Source: DASPKO01 sp035628055
Lineage (GTDB): Bacteria > Planctomycetota > Phycisphaerae > Phycisphaerales > UBA1924
Length of the DNA stretch: 6,407 nt
Direction of reading: 5' to 3'
Assembly (NCBI GenBank): GCA_035628055.1
Contig: DASPKO010000077.1
Coordinates: 1-6,407 of the forward strand
Shown here in pieces: positions 1 through 5,389 of this stretch. The notes beneath the pieces were generated by a model. It made no database searches, was not told the DNA's origin, and saw nothing but the letters and a program-made list of their open reading frames with translations. A program made the translations under genes and the position numbers. Each line of letters starts with the position of its first letter. Within the stretch, counting starts at the first letter, position 1.

Positions 1-1
1 A

Positions 2-61
2 GGGAGCGGTCCGGTCGGGGATGCTCACGGGATCGCGTTCCTGGTGGCCTCCACCAGGTGA
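2..61 (+). CDS. Possible C-terminal tail of an upstream gene (partial)
   Basis: An open frame enters from the left edge and ends at TGA 59-61. It encodes 19 residues, GSGPVGDAHGIAFLVASTR. The mix of small, hydrophobic and charged residues is compatible with a real protein C-terminus. The next gene has its own promoter further on, so a gene ending here would fit the layout. The fragment is too short to assign a family, and an open frame this short is expected by chance in GC-rich DNA. Confidence 0.3.
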   Translation, partial: GSGPVGDAHGIAFLVASTR

Positions 62-135
62 GCATCGGGAGCGGGGGGCCTGGGGTTCAGTGGGGGAGGG
101 AGGCGGTCGGCGCCGCGCGGGCGATAACCGGCGTC

Positions 136-163
136 TTGACGCGGGCCGCGCGAGCTTTACCAT
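136..163 (+). promoter_or_regulatory. Sigma-70-type promoter for the TIM-barrel gene
   Basis: TTGACG (136-141) matches the -35 consensus at five of six bases. It is followed after 16 bp by TACCAT (158-163), which matches the -10 consensus at four of six. Such a pair stands out in this GC-rich background. Transcription would start near 170, giving an untranslated leader of about 60 nt before the ATG at 232. The leader carries GGAG at 221-224, seven bases before the start codon. Confidence 0.6.
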
Positions 164-231
164 CTGCGCCGGCGAGCCCGCGCGTCCGGAAAGCCGCGCC
201 CCCGCGTTTGGAACCGGCCCGGAGCCACCGC

Positions 232-1116
232 ATGATCAAGCCCGCCTTCAGCACCGTGGCCTGCCTCGACTGGACGCTCGAGCAGGTCGCCGCGGCGGCG
301 CGGGAGTGGGGCTTCGAGGCGGTGGAGCTGCGCACCTTCGGGGCGGACTCGCGGTTGGCGGCCTGCGACCCGGCGCTCAGCGACGAGGACAAGACGCGGA
401 CGACGTTCCGGGGCCGGGGCGTGGAGATCCTCTCTCTGGCGACGTCGGTCCGGTTCGACGAGCGGGCGGGCCCGCCCGTGCTGGGCGCTCTGGCCGACGC
501 GCACCGCCCCGTGCGCGAGGCGGCCCGGGCGGTCGACCTGGCGGTGGCGCTCGAGTGCCCGCTGGTGCGCGTCTTCGGGTTCGAGCTCCCGAGGCGCGAG
601 AAGCGGCCCGCGGGCCTCGCGCGGGTCGTCGGGCGGCTGGCCGCGGTCGTCGATCACGCGCACCGCACGGGCGTGCGCGTGGTGGTCGAGAACGGCGGTT
701 CGTTCCCGACCGCGGCGGACCTGCTCGAGATCATCGGGCGCGTCGGCAGCCCGCTGCTGGGCGCGGCCTATTCGCTCGCCCCGGCCGTGGCCGCCGGCGA
801 GATGCCCAGCGACGGGATCGCGCTCCTGGGCTCGCGGCTGTGGCTGGCGCGGATCAAGGACCTGGCGGGCGGGAGGCCGGTGCCGCTGGGGAGCGGGGAA
901 CTCCCCTGCAAGCAGATGGTGTGCGAGCTGGTGCGCGCCGGATTCCCGGGCCCGCTGGTCTTCGAATGGGACCGGGCCTGGCTCCCCGACCTCGCGGGCC
1001 CCAACGCGGTGCTGCCCGAGGCGGCGCGGACCATGTTCGGCTGGATCGCGGACGAGGCGCTGCGCACCTGCCCGCCGGCGGGAGTGGCGACAGCGCGGGC
1101 GGCGCAGCGGGTCTGA
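232..1116 (+). CDS. Sugar phosphate isomerase/epimerase-like TIM-barrel protein
   Basis: A 294-residue cytoplasmic protein of the xylose isomerase-like / AP endonuclease 2 TIM-barrel superfamily, whose members isomerise or epimerise sugars and related polyols using a divalent metal. Seen: the N-terminal first strand and helix (FSTVACLDWTLEQ), then GFEAVELRTF (residues 28-37), VEILSLA, LVRVFGFE (111-118), VVVENGG (150-156), RIKD (207-210) and LVFEWD (242-247). Length is normal for the family. The ATG at 232 is chosen because GGAG (221-224) lies seven bases upstream and the fold begins directly after it. An in-frame GTG at 58 would add 58 residues of low-complexity sequence and would place the promoter inside the gene. 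Oddity: two of the usual metal ligands are kept as Glu153 and Glu245, but the usual D-x-x-H and H-x-K-D positions read S181-L-A-P184 and R207-I-K-D. The substrate cannot be read from sequence, and activity may be altered or lost. It converges on the dehydrogenase gene with 29 bp between the stops. Confidence 0.9.
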   Translation: MIKPAFSTVACLDWTLEQVAAAAREWGFEAVELRTFGADSRLAACDPALSDEDKTRTTFRGRGVEILSLATSVRFDERAGPPVLGALADAHRPVREAARAVDLAVALECPLVRVFGFELPRREKRPAGLARVVGRLAAVVDHAHRTGVRVVVENGGSFPTAADLLEIIGRVGSPLLGAAYSLAPAVAAGEMPSDGIALLGSRLWLARIKDLAGGRPVPLGSGELPCKQMVCELVRAGFPGPLVFEWDRAWLPDLAGPNAVLPEAARTMFGWIADEALRTCPPAGVATARAAQRV

Positions 1117-1145
1117 GCGATCGGCGGAAGTCGTCGTGCGGGCGG

Positions 1146-2099
1146 CTAGCCGGCGCCCTCGGGCCCCTGCTCCAGCACGCGCCAGACGTCGCGCACGACC
1201 CACGACATGTTCTTGTGGGCGGTCTGCGTGGCGGCGGCGAGGTGCGGGTACAGCCGCGCGTTGGGAAGGCCGAGCAGCGGGGAATCCGGGGTGATAGGCT
1301 CGGGGTCGTGCACGTCGATCAGGGCGAGGGCGGCGGGATGGGCCACGAGGTGGGCCCGCAGGGCATGGGCGTCGACCACGAAGCCCCGGCTGGTGTTGAG
1401 GAGCACCGAGTCGGGCTTCATGCGAGCCAGGGCGGGCGCGCCGATGAGGTGCCGGTTCTGCGGGCGTGCATCGACGTGGACCGAGAGCAGGTCGGACTCG
1501 GCGAGGAGGCGGTCGGGGCCGACGGGCTCGGCGCCGCGGTGCTGCGCGGGCTCGATGTCGCGAAGGTCGTGATAGATGACGCGGGCGCCCAGGGCCCGGA
1601 GGACGCCGGCGACGCGCGAGCCGATCCGCCCCAGGCCCAGGATGCCGCAGGTGAGATCGCCGAGCTGGCGCGGGGCGATGGCCCGGGCGCGGAGCGCGTT
1701 CCAGGCTTCGGTCGGGAGGGCGTGCTCGAGGGGCGCGGCCGGGCGGAGGGCCCGCAGCGCCAGGGCCAGGACGTACTCGACGACCGCCTGGGTGTTGGCC
1801 TCGGGGGTGCTCAGGACCACGACGCCGCGGCGGGCGCACGCCGTCGTGTCCACGTTGTCGAGCCCGACGCCCGCGCGTCCGACGACGCGAAGCCGCGGGG
1901 CGCGGTCCAGGAGCGCTTCGTCCACGCGTGTGTAGGTGCGGATGACCAGGGCCCGGGCCTCGGGCAGCAGCTCCGCGAAGCGAGCCGAGTCGGGGGCGGC
2001 CTTCTCGAGGCGGCAGCGCTCGGCCAGCCACTGCGCCGGCTCGTCATGCAGGTGCTCGGTCTGGATCACCAGGGGCGGTTCGCTCACGCCCGCGAGCAT
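1146..2099 (-). CDS. D-isomer specific 2-hydroxyacid dehydrogenase (phosphoglycerate dehydrogenase-like)
   Basis: An NAD-dependent oxidoreductase of 317 residues that interconverts D-2-hydroxyacids and 2-oxoacids. The closest family type is short D-3-phosphoglycerate dehydrogenase, the first step of serine synthesis. Numbering from ATG 2099, it shows the conserved RAGVGLDNVD block (75-84), the Rossmann motif G155-L-G157-R-I-G160, Asp178 at the end of the second strand where the NAD ribose binds, and the catalytic triad Arg238 (NTSRG), Glu267 (DPEP) and His286 (PHLAAAT). The protein ends soon after the catalytic core, so the ACT regulatory domain of long SerA enzymes is missing. The exact substrate (3-phosphoglycerate, glycerate, hydroxypyruvate or another) is therefore open. 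The start is uncertain: an in-frame GTG at 2117 would add six residues, and neither start has a clear Shine-Dalgarno sequence. The clpS-like gene lies 69 bp upstream on the same strand, so co-transcription is possible; a hairpin lies between them. Confidence 0.92.
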   Translation of the reverse strand: MLAGVSEPPLVIQTEHLHDEPAQWLAERCRLEKAAPDSARFAELLPEARALVIRTYTRVDEALLDRAPRLRVVGRAGVGLDNVDTTACARRGVVVLSTPEANTQAVVEYVLALALRALRPAAPLEHALPTEAWNALRARAIAPRQLGDLTCGILGLGRIGSRVAGVLRALGARVIYHDLRDIEPAQHRGAEPVGPDRLLAESDLLSVHVDARPQNRHLIGAPALARMKPDSVLLNTSRGFVVDAHALRAHLVAHPAALALIDVHDPEPITPDSPLLGLPNARLYPHLAAATQTAHKNMSWVVRDVWRVLEQGPEGAG

Positions 2100-2126
2100 A
2101 CGGGCCGCGCGCCACACCCGAAACCG

Positions 2127-2150
2127 CGGCGAGCACGACGCCGCTCGCCG
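2127..2150 (-). terminator. Intergenic hairpin between clpS-like gene and dehydrogenase
   Basis: A perfect 7-bp inverted repeat, CGGCGAG (2127-2133) and CTCGCCG (2144-2150), encloses a 10-nt loop, 18 bp past the clpS-like stop codon. No U-tract follows on the minus strand. It could act as a weak terminator or as an attenuating or mRNA-stabilising stem. In DNA this GC-rich a 7-bp stem can also arise by chance. Confidence 0.3.
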
Positions 2151-2168
2151 GCTGCGGGGGCAGCGGGC

Positions 2169-2552
2169 TCAGGCCGGCGGGCCGTCCGAGCCGTTTCTGG
2201 GCGTGCCCTCGTCGGGCCCTTCGCCCCCGCCGAGCGCCGGCTCGATGAGCGCGCTCATGGAGCCCTTGGACTCCGGGATCAGCGGGTCGGCCCCATAGGC
2301 GTGGACCTGGTCGCGCTTGAGCTCCGCGTGCTCCTTGTGCGTTGTCAGGCAGATGACCCGGCCCTGCGTGTCCACCGCCTTGGCGAGCAAGTAGGCCCGC
2401 TCGGGCGTGTGGCGGAAGACCTCCTGCATCATGCGGATGACGTGCTCGTAGGTGTGGGCCGGGCTGTCGAGCAGGACCACGTTCCACCAACGCGGCTGCG
2501 CGGGGGGGGCCGGGCTGCGGGCGGGCAGTGTCTGGGTCTGGGCGTGGCTCAT
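2169..2552 (-). CDS. clpS: ATP-dependent Clp protease adaptor ClpS-like protein
   Basis: A 127-residue protein whose residues 21-106 fit the ClpS fold. ClpS docks on the N-terminal domain of a ClpA/ClpC ATPase and hands over substrates bearing N-degrons. Seen: a Pro/Ala-rich flexible N-terminus (1-20), WNVVLLDSPAHTYEHV (23-38), a helix MMQEVFRHTPERAYLLA, DTQGRVICLT (61-70), EHAELKRDQV (74-83) and the GSMSALIEPA end (97-106). A Gly/Pro/acidic tail follows (107-127) that is absent in E. coli ClpS. Oddities: by my manual alignment the N-degron pocket triad Asn34-Asp35-Asp36 of E. coli ClpS corresponds to D29-S30-P31, and His66 to D61. Binding preference may therefore differ. ATG 2552 is preferred over the adjacent GTG at 2555. 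AGGA (2563-2560) lies seven bases upstream but overlaps a TAGGAT -10-like box, so it may instead belong to the promoter of a leaderless mRNA. It is divergent from the 720-residue exported protein. Confidence 0.87.
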   Translation of the reverse strand: MSHAQTQTLPARSPAPPAQPRWWNVVLLDSPAHTYEHVIRMMQEVFRHTPERAYLLAKAVDTQGRVICLTTHKEHAELKRDQVHAYGADPLIPESKGSMSALIEPALGGGEGPDEGTPRNGSDGPPA

Positions 2553-2558
2553 CACCCG

Positions 2559-2564
2559 ATCCTA
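2559..2564 (-). promoter_or_regulatory. Candidate -10 box (TAGGAT) for the clpS-like gene
   Basis: TAGGAT reads on the minus strand and ends six bases before ATG 2552, fitting TANNNT and the spacing of a leaderless transcript. The flanking GAATAGGAT is one of the few AT-rich spots nearby. No convincing -35 hexamer is seen about 17 bp upstream. The AGGA inside it could alternatively serve as a ribosome binding site. Confidence 0.45.
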
Positions 2565-2576
2565 TTCGCGATGCCG

Positions 2577-2609
2577 GCGGGATCGTTCAGCGCCCGGGCG
2601 CGATCCCGC
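2577..2609. promoter_or_regulatory. Inverted repeat in divergent control region (candidate operator)
   Basis: Perfect 9-bp arms GCGGGATCG (2577-2585) and CGATCCCGC (2601-2609) are separated by 15 bp. A 12-bp perfect palindrome, GCGCCCGGGCGC (2590-2601), lies in and at the edge of the spacer. The dyad centre, near 2593, is almost midway between the two opposed -10-like boxes (2559-2564 and 2625-2630). The arms cover the places where both -35 elements would fall. A dimeric regulator bound here could control both genes. The symmetry is seen directly; the operator role is inference. Confidence 0.4.
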
Positions 2610-2624
2610 GAGAGCCGGAGCGGG

Positions 2625-2630
2625 TAGATT
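2625..2630 (+). promoter_or_regulatory. Candidate -10 box (TAGATT) for the 720-residue exported protein
   Basis: TAGATT fits TANNNT and ends six bases before ATG 2637, leaving no room for an ordinary leader. GGAG at 2616-2619 is 17 bases from the start codon, too far for a normal ribosome binding site. A leaderless transcript is therefore the simplest reading. No good -35 hexamer is visible; the right arm of the inverted repeat (2601-2609) occupies that position. Confidence 0.45.
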
Positions 2631-2636
2631 GGCTGG

Positions 2637-4799
2637 ATGATCCCCCGGAGTCTGGTGGTATCCCTGGCTGTGCTGGGCGGAGTTGTGGCGGGAGGTCCCC
2701 TCGCGGGCCGCCCGGCAGCGGCCCCGCCCACGATCCTTCCGGGGCACATGCCGGGGCCGCCCCGTGCGACCCCGCCGGGGGTGGACCCGCCGCCCGGGGA
2801 GCGGGCCAAGGTCGTCCAGCACCTTCCGCCCGCGGTGCTGCTCGGGCGTCGGGCCGAGGTGGTGCGCCGGCAGGTGCCGGTAATCCCGGTTCTGGTGCTG
2901 GTGCCGGACGCGCGGTCGTACGTGGCGGCGCTCTCGCGCTGGACGGTGCGGGGGCGCTTCCCGGTGCTGATCGACGACGGCTCCTGGCAGGCCCAGCAGG
3001 ACATCGCGCGGTTCGCGCGCGCGTTCGCGCCCGCGAGCGTGGTGCGCTGGAGGGCCCCGGAGGACGACCCGGCGGCGCGATGGCCCGCGGAGGCGGCCGG
3101 GCGGCAGCTCTGCCTGCAGCGCGCGGTGGCGGTGTCGTGGACCTCCGAAGGGCCGGTCGAGCCGGATGCGATCCTGGCGATGTGGAAGGGGCAGAATCTG
3201 ACGCCGCCGGGCGTGGTGGTCACGTGCATGGAGGACCCGGCGTGGACGGCCGCGCTGGCGCTGGCGATCGGACGCGGGCAGCCGATCGTGTGGGCGGGCG
3301 CGGGGACGGTGCCGCTGGCGCAGGTGGACGGCTCGATGACGATGGGGGAAGCTGATGCGCTGAGCCGGAAGATCGAGGAGGCGTGCCGGGCCTCGGGCCT
3401 GAGCTGGGAGGGGCTCGGGGACGACCTGGACGCGATCACGCTCTGCCTCTCGTGCCCGGTGAAGGTGCGCGTCAACCCGGACGACCACGCGACGGTGATC
3501 GCGACGACGGACCTGATCGGTCGGCATCTGGACGCCCCCGTGACGCTGGGGGCGGCCCCGGCGGCCGGCGTTCACGTCACCCATGGGCGCGAGCGGCGCT
3601 GGGCGTGGTGCGGGCAGGTCTTCGGGGATGAGGCGCGCGCGGCGTGGCGGGCGATGTGCGCGCTCTACCTGGTCCCGCAGCGCGCGTGGCTGGTCGACGG
3701 GTACGGCCAGGAGGCGCCCTTCGATCTCTGGGACATGACCAAGGCGGCGAAGCTGCTGGACTCCCTGGGCGTGCGCCCCCTGGTGAGCGACGTGGGCGGG
3801 GGCGGGGGGCCGGCGACGGCGCGGGAGTGGCGCCGGCGCGCAGGGCTGGCGGGCCCGGCGGCGGAGCGGGGGGGCGGGCCGCTGGGCGCGGGGCTGATCC
3901 TGGTCAACGCCAGCGGGAACCCGGAGTTCTTCGACCTGCGCGAGGGGCGCGGGCTGAGCGGCGACGTGCCGGTGCTGAGCCGGCCCGCGCTGGTGCACTT
4001 CGTGCACTCGTGGTCGGCGCACGCGCCGGGCTCGCGCTGGACCATCGGCGGACGGATGCTCGACAACGGGGCGTTCGCGTACATCGGCTCGGTGCACGAG
4101 CCGTTCCTGCAGGCGTTCGTGCAGACGCCGGCCTTCGTGCAACGGCTCGGCGCGCTGGGCCCGTGGGGCGTGGCCGGCCGCCAGGACGGCGGGGCGCCCT
4201 GGAAGGTGGCGGTCGTGGGCGACCCGCTGTGGTGCCTGGGTCCGGCGGCGCCGCGGGCCTCGGGCACGGCGGTGCCGCTCGCGGGCGCCCGGGCCCTGGC
4301 GGAGGACCGGGGGGCCGCGCTCCGCGGGGAGCGTTTCGAGGAGGCGGCCCGCCTGCTGGCGCTCGAGGGGCGCGACGGGGACGTGGTGCGGCTGTACCGG
4401 GCGGTGAGCGGGGAGAAGCAGGATCGGGCGACGCCCGGGCTGGCCGCCGCCTGCCTGGCCTCGCTCTTCTTCGAGGGGGAGGTCGAGCTGGTGGTGCGGG
4501 CGGCGCGGTCGGTCCTGGCCGAGCCGGCGCTGGCTCCGGTCCATCCGCGGGCGCGCGACATCCTCTGGCACGCGGTGTGGCCGGCCGCGCCGGCGCTGCG
4601 CGAGGAGGAACTGGAGGCGCTCAAGCTGGCGGTGCGCGACGAACATCCGACGCAGGCCGGGCGCGACGCGGCGGAGATCGGGCGCCTGCTGGGGGATCGG
4701 CACGGCCCGGCGGCCATGGAGAAGTGGCTGGGCGAGGCCCGGGCGAGGTTCAACGCGGATCAGCGGCGCGCGCTCGAGCAAGCGCTCGCGGGGCGGTGA
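2637..4799 (+). CDS. Exported 720-aa protein of unknown function with C25/caspase-like signature
   Basis: I do not recognise a named family with certainty. Residues 1-29 look like a Sec signal peptide (Arg4, hydrophobic 5-24, cleavage perhaps after PAAA), so the protein is probably exported; a Pro-rich linker follows (30-57). Residues 85-115 and 192-223 contain a similar alpha/beta block: strand, D-x-x-(x)-Y/W-x-AAL, helix, G-R/Q-(x)-P, strand. Their offset is about 108 residues. This resembles the pattern of cell wall-binding repeat 2 proteins, though that is inference. Residues 419-532 follow the order of C25 (gingipain-like) peptidases: LILVNASGN (420-428), LVHFVHSWSA (452-461), NGAFAYIGSVHEPF (477-490) and VVGDPLW (526-532). 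The catalytic His of VNxxGHG reads Asn428, and no Cys is at the expected position, so a peptidase would be inactive. Residues 550-720 are helical and Ala/Leu/Arg-rich, like TPR or another alpha-solenoid. The start is fixed by the signal peptide and the TAGATT box. A small exported protein follows after 67 bp. Confidence 0.88.
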   Translation: MIPRSLVVSLAVLGGVVAGGPLAGRPAAAPPTILPGHMPGPPRATPPGVDPPPGERAKVVQHLPPAVLLGRRAEVVRRQVPVIPVLVLVPDARSYVAALSRWTVRGRFPVLIDDGSWQAQQDIARFARAFAPASVVRWRAPEDDPAARWPAEAAGRQLCLQRAVAVSWTSEGPVEPDAILAMWKGQNLTPPGVVVTCMEDPAWTAALALAIGRGQPIVWAGAGTVPLAQVDGSMTMGEADALSRKIEEACRASGLSWEGLGDDLDAITLCLSCPVKVRVNPDDHATVIATTDLIGRHLDAPVTLGAAPAAGVHVTHGRERRWAWCGQVFGDEARAAWRAMCALYLVPQRAWLVDGYGQEAPFDLWDMTKAAKLLDSLGVRPLVSDVGGGGGPATAREWRRRAGLAGPAAERGGGPLGAGLILVNASGNPEFFDLREGRGLSGDVPVLSRPALVHFVHSWSAHAPGSRWTIGGRMLDNGAFAYIGSVHEPFLQAFVQTPAFVQRLGALGPWGVAGRQDGGAPWKVAVVGDPLWCLGPAAPRASGTAVPLAGARALAEDRGAALRGERFEEAARLLALEGRDGDVVRLYRAVSGEKQDRATPGLAAACLASLFFEGEVELVVRAARSVLAEPALAPVHPRARDILWHAVWPAAPALREEELEALKLAVRDEHPTQAGRDAAEIGRLLGDRHGPAAMEKWLGEARARFNADQRRALEQALAGR

Positions 4800-4854
4800 C
4801 TCTCGGGGGCGGCGAGGACGGAGAGCGGGTGGGGGCGGGGCACGGTTCGAACAG

Positions 4855-4861
4855 AAGGAGG
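4855..4861 (+). promoter_or_regulatory. Strong Shine-Dalgarno site of the 134-aa exported protein
   Basis: AAGGAGG, a near-perfect match to the anti-Shine-Dalgarno sequence, lies five bases before ATG 4867 and decides that start over the in-frame ATGs at 4876 and beyond. It contrasts with the neighbouring genes at 2637 and 5390, which lack one. This implies a leadered transcript, perhaps read through from the 720-residue gene upstream. Confidence 0.75.
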
Positions 4862-4866
4862 ATGGC

Positions 4867-5271
4867 ATGACGCGGATGCGCATGGCGATGGGCGGGCTGG
4901 GGCTGGTGGTGCTGGCGGGCGTGGCGGTCCCCCTGGCGGCGCAGACGCAGCCCAAGCCGACGAACCCGACGCCGCAGTGGCCGACCTCGCCCGCGGGGCC
5001 GCAGAGCCAGGGCCAGGAGCTGGCGATTCCCGCGGGGACGTACAACGCGCTGGTGCTGGTGGGGGGCGCGTCGGGGGGCCGGGCCCGGCTGGTGGTGGGA
5101 GGGCATGAGTTCGGGCTCGCGGTGCCCGCCAACGCGACGGCGGTGGTGCCCCTGGGCGGCCCGACCGGCTGGGTGCTCAACACCCCGGCGACGCTCCGCC
5201 TGCAGGCGAGCGGGATGGAGGCCTGGGGAATGAACGCGGGCGGACCGGTGAGGTTCGAGCCCAAGAAGTAG
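4867..5271 (+). CDS. Small exported hypothetical protein
   Basis: A 134-residue protein that I do not recognise. It has a clear Sec signal peptide: charged MTRMRM, a hydrophobic core 9-24, and probable cleavage after VPLAA (25) before Gln26. A Pro/Gln/Thr-rich linker follows (26-49). The mature domain (about 50-134) is rich in beta strands and Gly, with repeated hydrophobic strand patterns (YNALVLVGG, RARLVVGGHEFGLAVP, TAVVPLGG) and a basic end, RFEPKK. No Cys is present, so no disulfides or lipobox; it is probably periplasmic or surface-located. The start is fixed by AAGGAGG five bases upstream. It lies 67 bp after the 720-residue exported protein on the same strand. No promoter is evident in that purine-rich gap, so co-transcription is likely. 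A shared function is only a guess. Confidence 0.84.
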   Translation: MTRMRMAMGGLGLVVLAGVAVPLAAQTQPKPTNPTPQWPTSPAGPQSQGQELAIPAGTYNALVLVGGASGGRARLVVGGHEFGLAVPANATAVVPLGGPTGWVLNTPATLRLQASGMEAWGMNAGGPVRFEPKK

Positions 5272-5290
5272 GGCCGGACCACGGGGCTCT

Positions 5291-5304
5291 GCCGCGGTCG
5301 CGGC
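5291..5304 (+). terminator. GC-rich hairpin after the small exported protein
   Basis: GCCGC (5291-5295) pairs with GCGGC (5300-5304) around the tetraloop GGTC, 19 bp after the stop codon. The stem is short and no U-tract follows, so it is a weak candidate for transcription end before the promoter of the next gene. Small GC hairpins are common by chance at this base composition. Confidence 0.25.
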
Positions 5305-5376
5305 TCGGGACAGGGCCGATGCGATCACGCCCGTTCGCGCCTGAGCGCGGCGTGCCCGGCCGGGTGGCCCCGTCCC

Positions 5377-5382
5377 TACACT
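5377..5382 (+). promoter_or_regulatory. Candidate -10 box (TACACT) for the 148-aa conserved protein
   Basis: TACACT fits TANNNT and ends seven bases before ATG 5390. No Shine-Dalgarno sequence precedes the start, so a leaderless transcript is likely. A perfect 10-bp palindrome, CCCGGCCGGG (5355-5364), occupies the -35 area. It could be an operator half or just a result of base composition. Confidence 0.5.
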
Positions 5383-5389
5383 CGGCGCG

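Noticed and set aside
58..231. N-terminal extension of the TIM-barrel gene from GTG 58
   Set aside because: The added residues are low complexity, no ribosome site precedes the GTG, and a good promoter lies inside the stretch. ATG 232 has GGAG seven bases upstream and the fold begins there.
1117..1145. Terminator between the convergent TIM-barrel and dehydrogenase genes
   Set aside because: The 29-bp gap shows no stem of useful length and no T-tract on either strand.
157..2031. A 624-codon minus-strand open frame covering the TIM-barrel gene and part of the dehydrogenase
   Set aside because: It is Arg/Pro-rich and out of frame with the clearly recognisable dehydrogenase, so it is a GC-driven shadow.
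21..2627. An 868-codon open frame on the plus strand across the first three genes
   Set aside because: It runs antisense to the dehydrogenase and clpS-like genes and out of frame with the TIM-barrel gene. Its translation is Arg/Gly/Ala-rich with no recognisable domain. Stop codons are rare in such GC-rich DNA.
4862..4870. Two-codon open frame ATGGCATGA overlapping the start of the small exported protein, as a possible regulatory minigene
   Set aside because: Its ATG directly abuts AAGGAGG with no spacer, so initiation there is unlikely. ATG 4867 has a proper five-base spacing.
2562..5282. A 906-codon open frame on the minus strand opposite the exported proteins
   Set aside because: The translation is Arg/Pro/His-rich low complexity with no domain pattern. 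The plus-strand genes have signal peptides, start signals and sensible strand and helix patterns.
5355..5364. CCCGGCCGGG palindrome as a definite operator
   Set aside because: A 10-bp palindrome of only C and G is expected often at this base composition. It is mentioned with the promoter but not called as a separate site.
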